Shown: piece after piece, positions 18,452-28,991 of the stretch | Numbering within the stretch: position 1 is the stretch's first letter | Layout of the letters: the number at the start of each line of letters is the position of its first letter | Assembly (NCBI RefSeq): GCF_000730665.1 | Contig: NZ_BBIV01000004.1 | Coordinates: 124,001 to 188,000, forward strand | Reading direction: 5' to 3' | Length of the DNA stretch: 64,000 nt | From: Pseudomonas plecoglossicida NBRC 103162 = DSM 15088 | Lineage (GTDB): Bacteria > Pseudomonadota > Gammaproteobacteria > Pseudomonadales > Pseudomonadaceae | Notes under the pieces: model-generated | Told to the model about the DNA's origin: nothing | Database searches by the model: none | The model's input: only the letters and a program-made list of their open reading frames with translations | Translations under genes and position numbers: made by a program

Positions 18452-18925
18452 ATGCGTATTGGCCACGGCTACGATGTGCACCGTTTCTGCGACGGTGATT
18501 TCATTACCCTGGGTGGGGTGCGTATCCCCCACAAATACGGCCTCCTGGCCCATTCCGACGGCGACGTGCTGCTGCACGCCCTGAGCGATGCCTTGCTCGG
18601 CGCTGCGGCGCTGGGCGACATCGGCAAGCATTTTCCTGACACCGACCCGCAGTTCAAGGGCGCCGACAGCCGCGCACTGCTGCGTCATGTGGTCGGCATC
18701 GTCATGGCCAAGGGCTGGAAGATCGGCAACGTCGACGCCACCATCGTCGCCCAGGCGCCGAAGATGGCCCCGCATATCGAAACCATGCGCCAACTGATCG
18801 CCGACGACCTGCAGGTCGAACTCGACCAGGTCAACGTCAAGGCCACCACTACCGAGAAGCTTGGTTTCACCGGGCGCGAGGAGGGCATCGCCGTGCATTC
18901 GGTCGCCCTGCTGCTGCCAGCATGA
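18452..18925 (+). CDS. ispF: 2-C-methyl-D-erythritol 2,4-cyclodiphosphate synthase
   Basis: A 157-residue trimeric enzyme of the MEP isoprenoid pathway, cyclising CDP-methylerythritol 2-phosphate. The metal-binding start [12 protein letters not shown] (Asp8, His10) and the [17 protein letters not shown] block are present, and the C-terminal [15 protein letters not shown] signature is intact. The start lies directly under a terminator hairpin. Its stop overlaps the truD start by four bases. Confidence 0.96.
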   Translation: MRIGHGYDVHRFCDGDFITLGGVRIPHKYGLLAHSDGDVLLHALSDALLGAAALGDIGKHFPDTDPQFKGADSRALLRHVVGIVMAKGWKIGNVDATIVAQAPKMAPHIETMRQLIADDLQVELDQVNVKATTTEKLGFTGREEGIAVHSVALLLPA

Positions 18926-19967
18926 CCGAACAGGAACTGCTGGGCCCGCGCGCATCGGGTGAATCCCTTGGCACTGCGGTGCTCAAGGCTGTGGCGGAAG
19001 ACTTCCAGGTCGACGAGGTGCTCGATATCCCGTTGTCCGGCCAGGGCGAGCACCTGTGGCTGTGGGTCGAGAAGCGCGACCTGAATACCGAAGAAGCCGC
19101 GCGTCGCCTGGCCCGTGCCGCTGGCGTGCCGGTGCGCTCGATCAGCTATGCCGGCCTCAAGGACCGCCAGGCCCTGACCCGCCAGTGGTTCAGTCTGCAT
19201 CTGCCTGGCAAGGCCGACCCCGACGTGTCGCGTGCCGAGGACGAGACCCTGCGCGTACTCAAGCAGGTACGCCACCAGCGCAAGCTGCAACGCGGTGCCC
19301 ATTCGGCTAACGGTTTTACCCTTCGCCTGACTGCACTGGCGGCTGACCGCCAGGCCCTGGATGCCCGGCTGGCGCTGCTCAAGCAACACGGCGTGCCGAA
19401 CTATTTCGGCAGCCAGCGTTTCGGCCATGGCGGCGGCAACGTCCATGACGCCCAGGACTGGGCTGCGCGCAAGGCCCTGCCAGAGCAGCGCAACGTGCGC
19501 TCGCGGCTGCTTTCGGCGGCACGCAGCTATGTCTTCAACCAGGTGCTGGCGGCGCGTGTTGCCGATGGCAGCTGGCAGCATGCCCAGGTCGGCGACCTGC
19601 TGGCCTTCACTGATAGCCGCAGTTTCTTCCCCGCAGGCGAGCAGGAATGCTCCGATCCACGTCTGGCCATTCTCGACTTGCACCCGACCGGCCCGATGTG
19701 GGGCGAAGGGTCTTCGCCCGCGAATGGCGCCACGTCGGTGCTGGAATCGGCGATCGCCGAGCAGCATCCGGCACTGTGCCAATGGCTGGCCAATGCGGGC
19801 ATGAGTCACGAACGGCGAATCCTGCGGCTCCCTATTGGCGGCCTTACGTGGCATTATCCCGAGCCTGATATCCTGCAACTGGAATTCGTCCTTCCGGCCG
19901 GATGCTTCGCCACCGTGGTGGTGCGCGAACTTGTCGATCTGGTGCCGGCAGGGCAGACGGACAGCCC

Positions 19968-19980
<13 letters not shown>
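18922..19980 (+). CDS. truD: tRNA pseudouridine(13) synthase
   Basis: A 352-residue enzyme making pseudouridine 13 in tRNA(Glu). The catalytic Asp81 lies in [13 protein letters not shown], and the family block [16 protein letters not shown] is present near residue 155. Translational coupling to ispF (ATGA overlap) and to surE (13-bp overlap) places it in the ispF-truD-surE-pcm-nlpD-rpoS run that is conserved in gammaproteobacteria. Confidence 0.95.
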
Positions 19981-21394
<1,414 letters not shown>

Positions 21395-21581
21395 CCCGGG
21401 CGGATTATTTCAAGCGGCGAAGAATTCTTGCCGTTTCGCCCTGTCTATCTGGCGAGGATCCCGATGCCGGAGAGCTGGTCGGGCCTTCACGGCCGTTCTC
21501 ACATGAACGGTGTGCTCGGTTATAATTGCAACATTATTGCATTTCTGTCGTTCATTTTTCGGCACCATGAGGGGAGCGCGG

Positions 21582-22445
21582 GTGGGGCACACAGTCATTC
21601 TGCAGCGCAGGGATCAATCGGGTTTCAAGCTTCTGGCGATTGCTCTGGCCATCGGCACACTGCTGACAGGTTGCTCCAGCACCGGCTCGAGCGGTGCACG
21701 TGTGGTCGACCGCAGTAACAGCAATGCGGCGCCCAAGCGGCCAACCGTGACCTCAGGCCAGTACATCGTCAAGCCCGGCGATACCTTGTTCTCCATCGCC
21801 TTCCGCTATGGCTGGGATTACAAGGAGCTGGCCGCACGCAATGGTATCAGTGCGCCCTATACGATCCGTCCAGGCCAGCCGATCCGCTTCAACAGCACGT
21901 CGACCGGTAGCACCACAGTGGTGTCCAGCCCGTCCTCGTCGAGCAAGACCACCGTCATTCGTCGGCCTGTTACTGCGCCTATCACCCCGCCCGCCAGCGA
22001 CGGAAAACCGACGCCAACAACGCCCACCACGCCTACTCCGGTAGTTACCCCGGTGCCCGCCGCAGAGCGCGCCGTAGGGGGTTGGACCTGGCCTGCCAAT
22101 GGCGTGCTGATTGGTAAATTCGCTTCAAACGGTAGTTTGAATAAAGGCATTGATATCGCCGGTGATTTGGGACAGCCTGTTTTTGCTGCGTCTGATGGTG
22201 CGGTGGTCTACGCCGGGAGTGGTTTGAGGGGCTACGGCGAGCTGATCATCATCAAGCACAGCGATACCTACGTCAGTGCCTACGGTCATAACCGCAGGTT
22301 GTTGGTTCGGGAGGGGCAGCAGGTCAAGGCAGGGCAGTCGATTGCTGAAATGGGGTCTACGGGCACTGATCGGGTGAAGCTGCATTTCGAGATTCGCCGC
22401 CAGGGCAAACCCGTCGATCCACTCCAGTTCCTGCCACGTCGTTGA
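21582..22445 (+). CDS. nlpD: LysM/M23 lipoprotein NlpD (probable amidase activator)
   Basis: A 287-residue lipoprotein with lipobox LLTGC (Cys31), a LysM peptidoglycan-binding domain at about 62-105, a long Thr/Pro/Ser-rich linker and a C-terminal LytM domain. The LytM zinc ligands are degenerate: the usual first His is replaced in LNKGIDIAG, and AYGHN stands at the HxH site. That is expected of NlpD, which activates an N-acetylmuramyl amidase at the septum rather than cutting itself. I chose the GTG at 21582 because GAGGGG lies 7 nt upstream; an ATG at 21567 is possible. The gene also carries a PsrA-type operator. Confidence 0.92.
   Translation: MGHTVILQRRDQSGFKLLAIALAIGTLLTGCSSTGSSGARVVDRSNSNAAPKRPTVTSGQYIVKPGDTLFSIAFRYGWDYKELAARNGISAPYTIRPGQPIRFNSTSTGSTTVVSSPSSSSKTTVIRRPVTAPITPPASDGKPTPTTPTTPTPVVTPVPAAERAVGGWTWPANGVLIGKFASNGSLNKGIDIAGDLGQPVFAASDGAVVYAGSGLRGYGELIIIKHSDTYVSAYGHNRRLLVREGQQVKAGQSIAEMGSTGTDRVKLHFEIRRQGKPVDPLQFLPRR
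22124..22141. promoter_or_regulatory. PsrA-type operator inside nlpD, upstream of rpoS
   Basis: TTCAAAC-GGTA-GTTTGAA is a perfect 7-bp inverted repeat. It fits exactly the published PsrA consensus (C/G)AAAC-N2-4-GTTT(G/C). It lies about 415 bp before the rpoS start codon, matching the position of the main rpoS promoter within nlpD in Pseudomonas. PsrA is a TetR-type regulator that activates rpoS. Confidence 0.72.
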
Positions 22446-22522
22446 CTGTTGTACCCGGCCTGTTCCTGTGATGTAGAGGGGACAGGCTCCAGCGTTGCCA
22501 GGGATACAGGCGCCGCTCGAGT

Positions 22523-22538
22523 CTGAGTTCGAACTCAG
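22523..22538 (+). promoter_or_regulatory. 16-bp palindrome in the rpoS leader
   Basis: CTGAGTTCGAACTCAG is a perfect palindrome ending just before the rpoS ribosome-binding site (AAAGGA, 22540-22545). As RNA it can form a 6-bp hairpin with a UCGA loop next to the Shine-Dalgarno, so it may affect rpoS translation; as DNA it may be an operator. Its role is unknown to me. Confidence 0.5.
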
Positions 22539-22553
22539 CAAAGGACTATAACA

Positions 22554-23561
22554 ATGGCTCTCAGTAAAGAAGCGCCGGAGTTTGACATCGACGATGACGT
22601 CCTCCTCATGGAGACGGGTATCGTTTTGGAAACGGATGTGGTGTCAGACGAACCTGCTGTACCTTCGGTTCGGACCAGGGCCAAATCAGGCTCTTCGCTC
22701 AAACAGCATAAATATATCGATTACAGCCGGGCGCTCGATGCCACCCAGCTGTATCTCAACGAGATCGGCTTCTCGCCACTGCTTTCGCCGGAAGAGGAAG
22801 TGCACTTTGCGCGCTTGTCGCAAAAGGGCGATCCCGCTGGCCGCAAGCGCATGATCGAAAGCAACCTGCGCCTGGTTGTGAAAATTGCCCGTCGTTACGT
22901 CAATCGCGGCCTGTCGCTGCTCGACCTGATCGAGGAGGGCAACCTTGGGCTGATCCGTGCCGTGGAGAAGTTCGACCCGGAGCGCGGTTTCCGTTTCTCG
23001 ACCTATGCGACCTGGTGGATTCGCCAGACCATCGAGCGGGCGATCATGAACCAGACCCGCACCATTCGCCTGCCGATCCACGTGGTCAAGGAGCTCAACG
23101 TCTACCTGCGCGCCGCGCGGGAGCTGACTCAGAAGCTCGACCACGAACCTTCGCCGGAAGAAATCGCGACCTTGCTGGAGAAGCCAGTTGCCGAGGTCAA
23201 GCGCATGCTCGGCCTCAACGAGCGAGTTTCTTCGGTAGATGTTTCGCTAGGGCCTGATTCCGACAAGACCCTGCTCGATACCCTGACCGACGATCGCCCG
23301 ACCGACCCCTGCGAGCTGCTGCAAGACGACGACCTGTCGCAGAGCATCGACCAATGGCTGGGTGAGCTGACCGACAAGCAGCGCGAAGTGGTAGTGCGTC
23401 GCTTCGGCCTGCGCGGACATGAGAGCAGTACGCTGGAAGACGTAGGTCTGGAAATTGGCCTGACCCGCGAACGTGTGCGCCAGATCCAGGTAGAGGGGCT
23501 CAAGCGCCTGCGTGAGATTCTCGAAAAGAATGGCCTGTCCAGCGAGTCGCTGTTCCAGTAA
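22554..23561 (+). CDS. rpoS: RNA polymerase sigma factor RpoS (sigma-38)
   Basis: A 335-residue stationary-phase and general stress sigma factor. Region 1.2 begins near [11 protein letters not shown], region 2 holds the core-binding and -10 recognition block ([15 protein letters not shown]...[18 protein letters not shown]), followed by region 3 and region 4 with the helix-turn-helix near [14 protein letters not shown]. Full length for Pseudomonas. Transcription probably starts inside nlpD. The PsrA box, the leader palindrome and downstream rsmZ all bear on its control. A strong terminator follows. Confidence 0.98.
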   Translation: MALSKEAPEFDIDDDVLLMETGIVLETDVVSDEPAVPSVRTRAKSGSSLKQHKYIDYSRALDATQLYLNEIGFSPLLSPEEEVHFARLSQKGDPAGRKRMIESNLRLVVKIARRYVNRGLSLLDLIEEGNLGLIRAVEKFDPERGFRFSTYATWWIRQTIERAIMNQTRTIRLPIHVVKELNVYLRAARELTQKLDHEPSPEEIATLLEKPVAEVKRMLGLNERVSSVDVSLGPDSDKTLLDTLTDDRPTDPCELLQDDDLSQSIDQWLGELTDKQREVVVRRFGLRGHESSTLEDVGLEIGLTRERVRQIQVEGLKRLREILEKNGLSSESLFQ

Positions 23562-23584
23562 ATATCCAGGCAGTGAATGCAAAG

Positions 23585-23609
23585 CGCCCCGATGACCTCG
23601 GGGCGTTTT
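23585..23609 (+). terminator. Rho-independent terminator of rpoS
   Basis: An 8-bp stem (CGCCCCGA / TCGGGGCG) with a 5-nt loop followed by TTTT, 23 bp after the rpoS stop. Confidence 0.85.
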
Positions 23610-23700
23610 CGTTTGTGCCTTTCCTGTACGCCTGCTTCAGTGATTTCGAGTTTGCGCTGGGCATGAATACTGTGAAACGCGCTAGCGCTGAGGCATTGCG

Positions 23701-23718
23701 TGTAAGTCATTGCTTACG
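23701..23718. promoter_or_regulatory. GacA upstream activating sequence of rsmZ
   Basis: TGTAAG-TCATTG-CTTACG matches the GacA box TGTAAG-N6-CTTACA with one mismatch at the last base. It lies about 175-190 bp upstream of the inferred rsmZ start, the distance seen for rsmY/rsmZ genes of pseudomonads. The GacS/GacA system should switch on rsmZ through this site. Confidence 0.82.
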
Positions 23719-23856
23719 TTTGTTGTAAGCCATTCGCGCAAATAGCAGTAAATCATTGTCGTTTTCATATCCTTGAAATTCGCAACTTATTGAAAATAAT
23801 GAAATTTATAGATATGTGGAAATGTGTCCCTTGTAATTTCCTGTGAGGTATCGCGG

Positions 23857-23884
23857 TTGCCTGCTCTGCGGAAGTCATTAGTAT
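23857..23884 (+). promoter_or_regulatory. Likely rsmZ promoter
   Basis: TTGCCT (23857-23862), a 16-bp spacer and TAGTAT (23879-23884). Transcription would begin near 23891, at the first rsmZ hairpin. Confidence 0.6.
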
Positions 23885-23890
23885 TCGAAC

Positions 23891-24022
23891 TGTGCACACG
23901 GACATGCACAGGCTTTCAGGACGAAGGCCAAGGACATCGCAAGACGCGATTCATCAGGATGATGTCTGGGACAAGCAGGGACTACGGAAAAAATGTGGGC
24001 GGGTCAAACCGCCCCTTTTTTT
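23891..24022 (+). ncRNA. rsmZ: Small regulatory RNA RsmZ
   Basis: Seven GGA motifs occur in about 90 nt (23900, 23919, 23932, 23957, 23969, 23979, 23986). Several sit in hairpin loops: TGTGCA/TGCACA encloses a GGA (23891-23910), GGCTTT/AAGGCC encloses AGGA (23911-23929), and CATCA/TGATG encloses GGA. Such loops bind and sequester the translational repressors RsmA/CsrA. The RNA ends in a terminator (GGGCGG/CCGCCC then seven T, 23997-24022). The place between rpoS and fdxA is that of rsmZ in P. aeruginosa. The exact 5' end is inferred. Confidence 0.88.
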
Positions 24023-24040
24023 GCCTGCGAAAAATGAAAA

Positions 24041-24062
24041 AAGGCCCATTGCGGGCCTTTTT
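24041..24062 (-). terminator. Terminator of fdxA (minus strand), facing rsmZ
   Basis: GGCCC/GGGCC stem with a 5-nt loop, flanked by A-run and T-run on either side, so it can work in both directions. It ends fdxA just after the stop and separates it from the convergent rsmZ. Confidence 0.75.
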
Positions 24063-24076
24063 CGTACCTGGAGCTA

Positions 24077-24400
24077 TCAGCGCTCCAGATCGGCAATCTT
24101 GCCTGGCTTGCCATCCCACTCTTCAGCGTCAGGCAGGGCATCCTTGCGTTCGGTGATGTTCGGCCAGATCTCCGCCAGCTCGGCGTTGAGCTCGATGAAG
24201 TTTTCCATGCCTGCAGGCACTTCGTCTTCCGAGAAAATCGCCTGGGCCGGGCACTCAGGCTCGCACAGTGCACAGTCGATGCACTCGTCCGGGTGAATCA
24301 CCAGGAAGTTCGGGCCTTCGTAGAAGCAGTCCACCGGACAGACTTCCACGCAGTCGGTGTATTTGCATTTGATGCAGTTGTCGGTGACGACGAAGGTCAT
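24077..24400 (-). CDS. fdxA: Ferredoxin FdxA (3Fe-4S/4Fe-4S, Azotobacter FdI type)
   Basis: A 107-residue soluble electron carrier. Cysteines 9, 12, 17, 21 and 25 and then 40, 43, 46 and 50 fit the seven-iron pattern of one 3Fe-4S and one 4Fe-4S cluster. The C-terminal extension (about 60-107) is typical of the FdI family. Convergent with rsmZ and downstream of mutS on the same strand, 140 bp away. Its redox partner here is not known; the fpr gene at 35963 is one candidate in the window. Confidence 0.95.
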   Translation of the reverse strand: MTFVVTDNCIKCKYTDCVEVCPVDCFYEGPNFLVIHPDECIDCALCEPECPAQAIFSEDEVPAGMENFIELNAELAEIWPNITERKDALPDAEEWDGKPGKIADLER

Positions 24401-24540
24401 TTCTAGTTTTCTCCTCAGGCGACGGCGGCGGCCCTTCCTCTCAGGGCCGCGCGGTTTACGGGTACATGGCTGCAGGCCAGGCTAATAACCTGCAGCACCA
24501 GCAAACCGCGGCGGATTCTACCAGCTTGTTGTGGGCGCCG

Positions 24541-27114
24541 TTATAACAGGTTTTTTAGTTGATATAGCGTTTCGATAGCTTGACGCGGGGTCATGTCGTC
24601 CAGGTCCAGCTTGCCCAGCTTCTCGATGGCCGGGTGAGGCAGACTGGCGAACAGGTCGCTCTGGTGCGGTGCTTGCGTCTCGCCCTTGGCTTTTCTGGCG
24701 ACTGGCAGTTCATGCGGCAGGCTGCTGGTTTCCAGGCGGCCCAGGTGCTCACGCGCGCGCTGGATCACCGGCGATGGTACGCCTGCCAGTTGCGCCACTG
24801 CCAGACCGTAGCTCTGGCTGGCCGGGCCAGGCAGGACATGGTGCAGGAATACGATGCGCTCGTTGTGCTCCGTAGCGTTGAGGTGCACGTTGGCCACCAG
24901 GGGTTCGTTGTCCGGCAGAACGGTGAGCTCGAAGTAATGGGTGGCGAACAAGGTGTAGGCGCGTAATTGCGCCAGGCGCTCGGCTGCAGCCCAGGCCAGC
25001 GACAGGCCATCGAAGGTACTGGTGCCCCGGCCGACTTCGTCCATCAGCACCAGGCTGCGGTCGGTGGCGTTGTGCAGGATGTTGGCGGTTTCGCTCATTT
25101 CGACCATGAAGGTCGAGCGCCCGCCCGCCAGGTCGTCGCTGGAGCCGATGCGGGTGAAGATGCGGTCGACCAGCGACAGCTCGCAGCTGGCGGCCGGTAC
25201 GAAGCTGCCGATATGGGCCATCAGCACGATCAGTGCGGTCTGGCGCATATAAGTGGATTTACCGCCCATGTTCGGGCCGGTGATGATCAGCATCCGCGTG
25301 CTGTTGTCCAGGCTCAGGTCGTTGGCCACGAACGGCGTGGTCAGTACCTGCTCGACGACCGGGTGGCGGCCCTGGTCGATGCGCAGGCAGGGCTCGTCGA
25401 CGAAGCGTGGGCAGTTCAGGTCGAGGTTCAGCGCACGCTCGGCAAGGTTGCTCAGCACATCCAGTTCAGCCAGCGCCGCGGCGCTGTCCTGCAGCGGTGC
25501 GAGGTGGCTGATGAGGGTTTCCAGCAGCGCGTCATAGAGCATCTTTTCGCGGGCAAGGGCGCGGCTTTTGGCCGACAGGGCCTTGTCCTCGAACGCTTTG
25601 AGTTCAGGGGTGATGAAGCGCTCGGCACCCTTGAGCGTCTGCCGCCGAATGTAGTCGCCTGGCGCCTGTTCGGCCTGCTTGGTGGGCAGCTCGATGAAGT
25701 AGCCGTGCACACGGTTGTAGCCGACCTTCAGGTTGGCAAGGCCGGTGCGGGCCTTCTCGCGCGCTTCCAGGTCGATCAGGAACTGGCCGGCGTTCTCGCT
25801 GATCGCCAGCAAGTCGTCCAGCTCGTTGTCGTAGCCGGCCTTGAGCACGCCGCCATCGCGAATCACCGCCGGCGGGTTGTCGATGACCGCCCGCGCCAGC
25901 AGGCTGGCCAGCTCGGGGTAGGTGCCGGTGATGGCAGCCAGGCGGGCCAGGTGCGGGGCCTCGAGCTCGGCCATGGCGTTCTGCAGCTCAGGCAGGGCAC
26001 CGAGGGCATCGCGCAGGCGCGCCAGGTCACGCGGGCGGGCATTGCGCAGGCCGATACGGGCAAGGATCCGCTCGATGTCGCCGATTTCCTTGAGCTGCGG
26101 CTGCAGTTTCTCGAAGCGGTAGCCATCGAGCAGGCAACGGATCGAATCCTGGCGTGCCTGCAGCACCTTGAGGTCGCGCAGCGGGCGGTTCAGCCAGCGC
26201 GTCAGCAGGCGACTGGCCATGGCGGTCTGGCAGCGATCGAGTACCGACTGCAAGGTGTTGTCCCGGCCGCCCGCCAGGTTGATGTCCAGCTCCAGGTTGC
26301 GGCGGCTGGCGCCGTCGAGGATCACCGTGTCATCGAGACGTTCGTGACGCAGGCTGCGCAGGTGGGGCAGGGCGGTGCGCTGGGTTTCCTTGGCGTAGGT
26401 CAGCAGACAGCCGGCAGCACCGATGGCCAGGGTCAGCTTGTCGCAGCCGAAGCCTTTGAGGTCCTTGGTCGCGAATTGCTGGCACAGGGCTTTGCGCGCC
26501 GAGTCGCGGTCGAAGTCCCAGGGCGCGCGCCGACGTGCGCCCGGCCGTTTCTCGGCGGGCAGGTCGCGAGGCCAGTCATCGGGAATCAGCAGCTCGACCG
26601 GGTTGAGGCGTTCGAGCTCGGCCAGCAGGTTCTCCCAGCCCTTGATCTCCTGAACGCTGAAGTTGCCGCTGGTGATGTCCAGCACCGCCAGGCCGAACAG
26701 GCGCTCGTCGCCCAGCAGCGCGGCGATCAGATTGTCGCGGCGTTCGTCCAGCAGCGCCTCGTCACTGACCGTGCCAGGCGTGATGATTCGCACCACCTGG
26801 CGTTCGACCGGGCCTTTGCTGGTGGCAGGGTCGCCAATCTGTTCGCAGATCACCACCGACTCGCCAAGCTTGACCAGCTTGGCCAGGTAGCCCTCGAGCG
26901 AATGGAATGGAATTCCGCACATGGGAATCGACTGGCCGGCCGACTGACCGCGCGCGGTCAGGGTGATATCCAGCAGTTTTGCGGCTTTTTTCGCATCTTC
27001 GTAGAAGATTTCGTAGAAGTCGCCCATGCGGTAGAACATCAGCTGGTCCGGGTGCTGGTTCTTCAGCTTCCAGTACTGCTGCATCATTGGTGTGTGTGCG
27101 GAAAGATCAGACAT
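24541..27114 (-). CDS. mutS: DNA mismatch repair ATPase MutS
   Basis: An 857-residue mismatch sensor. The N-terminal mismatch-binding domain has the key MGDFYEIF motif (Phe-x-Glu wedge, about residues 30-37). The connector, lever and clamp domains follow, then the C-terminal ABC-type ATPase with Walker [10 protein letters not shown] (about 612-620) and the [12 protein letters not shown]alker B/signature block. ATG at 27114. No mutL is in the window. Read in the same direction as fdxA. Confidence 0.97.
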   Translation of the reverse strand: MSDLSAHTPMMQQYWKLKNQHPDQLMFYRMGDFYEIFYEDAKKAAKLLDITLTARGQSAGQSIPMCGIPFHSLEGYLAKLVKLGESVVICEQIGDPATSKGPVERQVVRIITPGTVSDEALLDERRDNLIAALLGDERLFGLAVLDITSGNFSVQEIKGWENLLAELERLNPVELLIPDDWPRDLPAEKRPGARRRAPWDFDRDSARKALCQQFATKDLKGFGCDKLTLAIGAAGCLLTYAKETQRTALPHLRSLRHERLDDTVILDGASRRNLELDINLAGGRDNTLQSVLDRCQTAMASRLLTRWLNRPLRDLKVLQARQDSIRCLLDGYRFEKLQPQLKEIGDIERILARIGLRNARPRDLARLRDALGALPELQNAMAELEAPHLARLAAITGTYPELASLLARAVIDNPPAVIRDGGVLKAGYDNELDDLLAISENAGQFLIDLEAREKARTGLANLKVGYNRVHGYFIELPTKQAEQAPGDYIRRQTLKGAERFITPELKAFEDKALSAKSRALAREKMLYDALLETLISHLAPLQDSAAALAELDVLSNLAERALNLDLNCPRFVDEPCLRIDQGRHPVVEQVLTTPFVANDLSLDNSTRMLIITGPNMGGKSTYMRQTALIVLMAHIGSFVPAASCELSLVDRIFTRIGSSDDLAGGRSTFMVEMSETANILHNATDRSLVLMDEVGRGTSTFDGLSLAWAAAERLAQLRAYTLFATHYFELTVLPDNEPLVANVHLNATEHNERIVFLHHVLPGPASQSYGLAVAQLAGVPSPVIQRAREHLGRLETSSLPHELPVARKAKGETQAPHQSDLFASLPHPAIEKLGKLDLDDMTPRQAIETLYQLKNLL

Positions 27115-27286
27115 TCAGGGCCTTACAGCGGTCATCTGGTTGGCAATTTTGAAACCGGCAATGGTACAGGCTTTTTCACACAGATGCAGGCGCCGGCACA
27201 GCGCCGTGCGGCGGGCATCTGTGGTGATGCATCAGGTCCTCCAGTACAATGCTGCCCCTCGGCGAGCCCGCTCCAGCAGATGTGTA

Positions 27287-28354
27287 ATGAACGTGCCAAG
27301 CAGCATTCCCTTCGTTAAGCAGCAACTGATCTACCTACTTTATGGCCAGCGCCGCATCTATCAGCTTGAAGCCAAGTTCAGCATTCTTACCGCGATAGCC
27401 CGCAGCAAGCCGGGCGAGTTGCCCGTGATCCGGGTGCTGACCGATCAACCGCAAGCTTTCGAGGGGTGGCCCGTAGAAGTGGTGGCGCTGGATGCGCAGT
27501 TGCTCGAAGAGTGGACTGGCACTGGCGGCTATATCCATCGGCGCAAGGCCTGTGCCATCGCCCATGCCTCCGGTTGGGCCGAGAAGACCGTCTTCATCGA
27601 TACCGACACAGTATTCCTAGAAGCACCGAACAAGCTTTTCCGGCAGGTGGACGCTGAGCATTTCCTTGTGGATGAAGTCGAGATGAGCTGGGCCGAGGCA
27701 TCGCAGAGTGCCTACTATGCAGGCTTTACCCGAAGCCTGGCGTTGTCCGGCGATGCGCCGGCCAACGACCTGAAGCTTTGCAACAGTGGTGTCTTGGGCT
27801 TTGCCCGCGAAAACGCCGCGATTGCCAAGCGGGCCATTGAGCGCATCGACGCCTGGACCGTGCACGCATCGTCCCTGCACACCATCGAACAGATTGCCTT
27901 CTCGTTCGAATTGCACGGCACGCCTATCAATCAAGCGCGTGGCGTGATCAGCCATTACTTCGCGACGAAGCAGTACATCCACGCCATTCTGGAAATTTTC
28001 TTCCGGCGCTGTGGCGACCGCTTTGAGCCGCGCATGTGTCAGCAAGCGCTCAAGGTGCCGATGCAGCGGGCAGTGCCTAACTGGCTGGGACGGCTTGCGG
28101 CGAAATGGCAGCTCAAGCGCGTACCGCCCGAATTGCGCGGCGTCGGTCGCAAGATGTTGTATGGCAGCGCCATCGGCGGCAACGAGTATCAACGCGCCTG
28201 CAAGGCAATCTGGTGGCGCTCGGCCATCGAGGACATGCGTCAACTCGACGCGCTCGATTGGTCAAGCGAATGGCCCGACGGATTGCCGCGGCTGGGGCGC
28301 CAGGACGAACGGGCGTTCAGCGCAATCGCTCGGGAAAGTCTGAAAGTCGGGTAA
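27287..28354 (+). CDS. Putative GT-A-fold glycosyltransferase-like protein, unknown function
   Basis: A 355-residue soluble protein. Residues 103-110 (FIDTDTVF) look like the DxD metal-nucleotide site of GT-A glycosyltransferases, and KLCNSGVLGF near 164-173 resembles the acceptor-side NSG motif of that fold. The second half is basic and helical with no motif I recognise. The start is the ATG at 27287; the open frame extends to 27092 inside mutS without support. It lies between divergent mutS and pncC, alone, with no sugar-nucleotide genes nearby. No signal peptide or membrane segment. Substrate unknown. Confidence 0.72.
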   Translation: MNVPSSIPFVKQQLIYLLYGQRRIYQLEAKFSILTAIARSKPGELPVIRVLTDQPQAFEGWPVEVVALDAQLLEEWTGTGGYIHRRKACAIAHASGWAEKTVFIDTDTVFLEAPNKLFRQVDAEHFLVDEVEMSWAEASQSAYYAGFTRSLALSGDAPANDLKLCNSGVLGFARENAAIAKRAIERIDAWTVHASSLHTIEQIAFSFELHGTPINQARGVISHYFATKQYIHAILEIFFRRCGDRFEPRMCQQALKVPMQRAVPNWLGRLAAKWQLKRVPPELRGVGRKMLYGSAIGGNEYQRACKAIWWRSAIEDMRQLDALDWSSEWPDGLPRLGRQDERAFSAIARESLKVG

Positions 28355-28405
28355 TGCCTTCCGGCTCCTGATAGGGTATTTGACAGTTTCTGCCTGGAGC
28401 CTGTC

Positions 28406-28888
28406 ATGGACCCGATCACTGTTCTTTCCACCCGCCTGGGCGAGCACCTGCGCCGCTTCAATGCCCAGGTGACCACCGCCGAATCCTGCACCGGCGGCGG
28501 CATCGCCGAGGCAATCACGCGTGTGTCCGGCAGTTCGGCCTGGTTCGAGGCCGGTTACGTCACTTACTCCAATAGCCAGAAAACCCGGCAGTTGAACGTG
28601 CCACAGGCGCTGTTCACCCAAGTCGGCGCTGTCAGCCAGGAAGTGGTCGAGGCCATGGTTCGTGGTGCCCGGGCCGCCAGCGGTGCGCGTTTTGCGGTGG
28701 CCGTCAGCGGCATCGCTGGCCCCGACGGTGGATCGGCCGCCAAACCGGTAGGCACCGTGTGGCTTGCCTGGGCCGACGGCGATCGTGTGTTCAGTGAGCG
28801 TCGCCACTTCGACGGTGATCGCGAAAGCGTGCGCCGACAGACGGTGATCGCCGCGCTAGACGGCTTGTTACAGCTTGGTGCGGAGTAA
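28406..28888 (+). CDS. pncC: Nicotinamide-nucleotide amidase PncC (CinA C-terminal domain)
   Basis: A 160-residue enzyme deamidating NMN to nicotinate mononucleotide, recycling the by-product of NAD-dependent DNA ligase. The family motif [15 protein letters not shown] is at about residues 26-40, followed by [21 protein letters not shown]. It stands alone without the N-terminal CinA domain, as in E. coli. It is just upstream of recA, a very common linkage, separated by the recA promoter and LexA box. Confidence 0.94.
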   Translation: MDPITVLSTRLGEHLRRFNAQVTTAESCTGGGIAEAITRVSGSSAWFEAGYVTYSNSQKTRQLNVPQALFTQVGAVSQEVVEAMVRGARAASGARFAVAVSGIAGPDGGSAAKPVGTVWLAWADGDRVFSERRHFDGDRESVRRQTVIAALDGLLQLGAE

Positions 28889-28932
28889 TTCGACGACAGG
28901 GGTTTGCTCAAACGCTTGCCTGTGGAATAATA

Positions 28933-28948
28933 CTGGCTACTTATACAG
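28933..28948. promoter_or_regulatory. LexA (SOS) box of recA
   Basis: CTGGCTACTTATACAG is CTG-N10-CAG; its reverse complement, CTGTATAAGTAGCCAG, is close to the gammaproteobacterial consensus. It overlaps the likely -10 of a promoter whose -35 is TTGCCT (28916-28921), so LexA bound here blocks recA until DNA damage. Confidence 0.9.
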
Positions 28949-28991
28949 GTATTCCGGCCGTCAGGGCCAAGTCGAACACGTGAGGATTTCA

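Noticed and set aside
23824..24296. Open frames across rsmZ and antisense to fdxA
   Set aside because: The region is better explained by rsmZ (GGA hairpins, terminator) and by fdxA on the other strand.
24967..27318. Open frame of 783 codons on the plus strand opposite mutS
   Set aside because: Antisense shadow of mutS, with low-complexity Gln/Val/Ala-rich composition and no domain.
28366..28405. A LexA box before pncC (CTG...TTGACAG)
   Set aside because: The spacing between CTG and CAG is 13 rather than 10 and the inner bases do not match the consensus.
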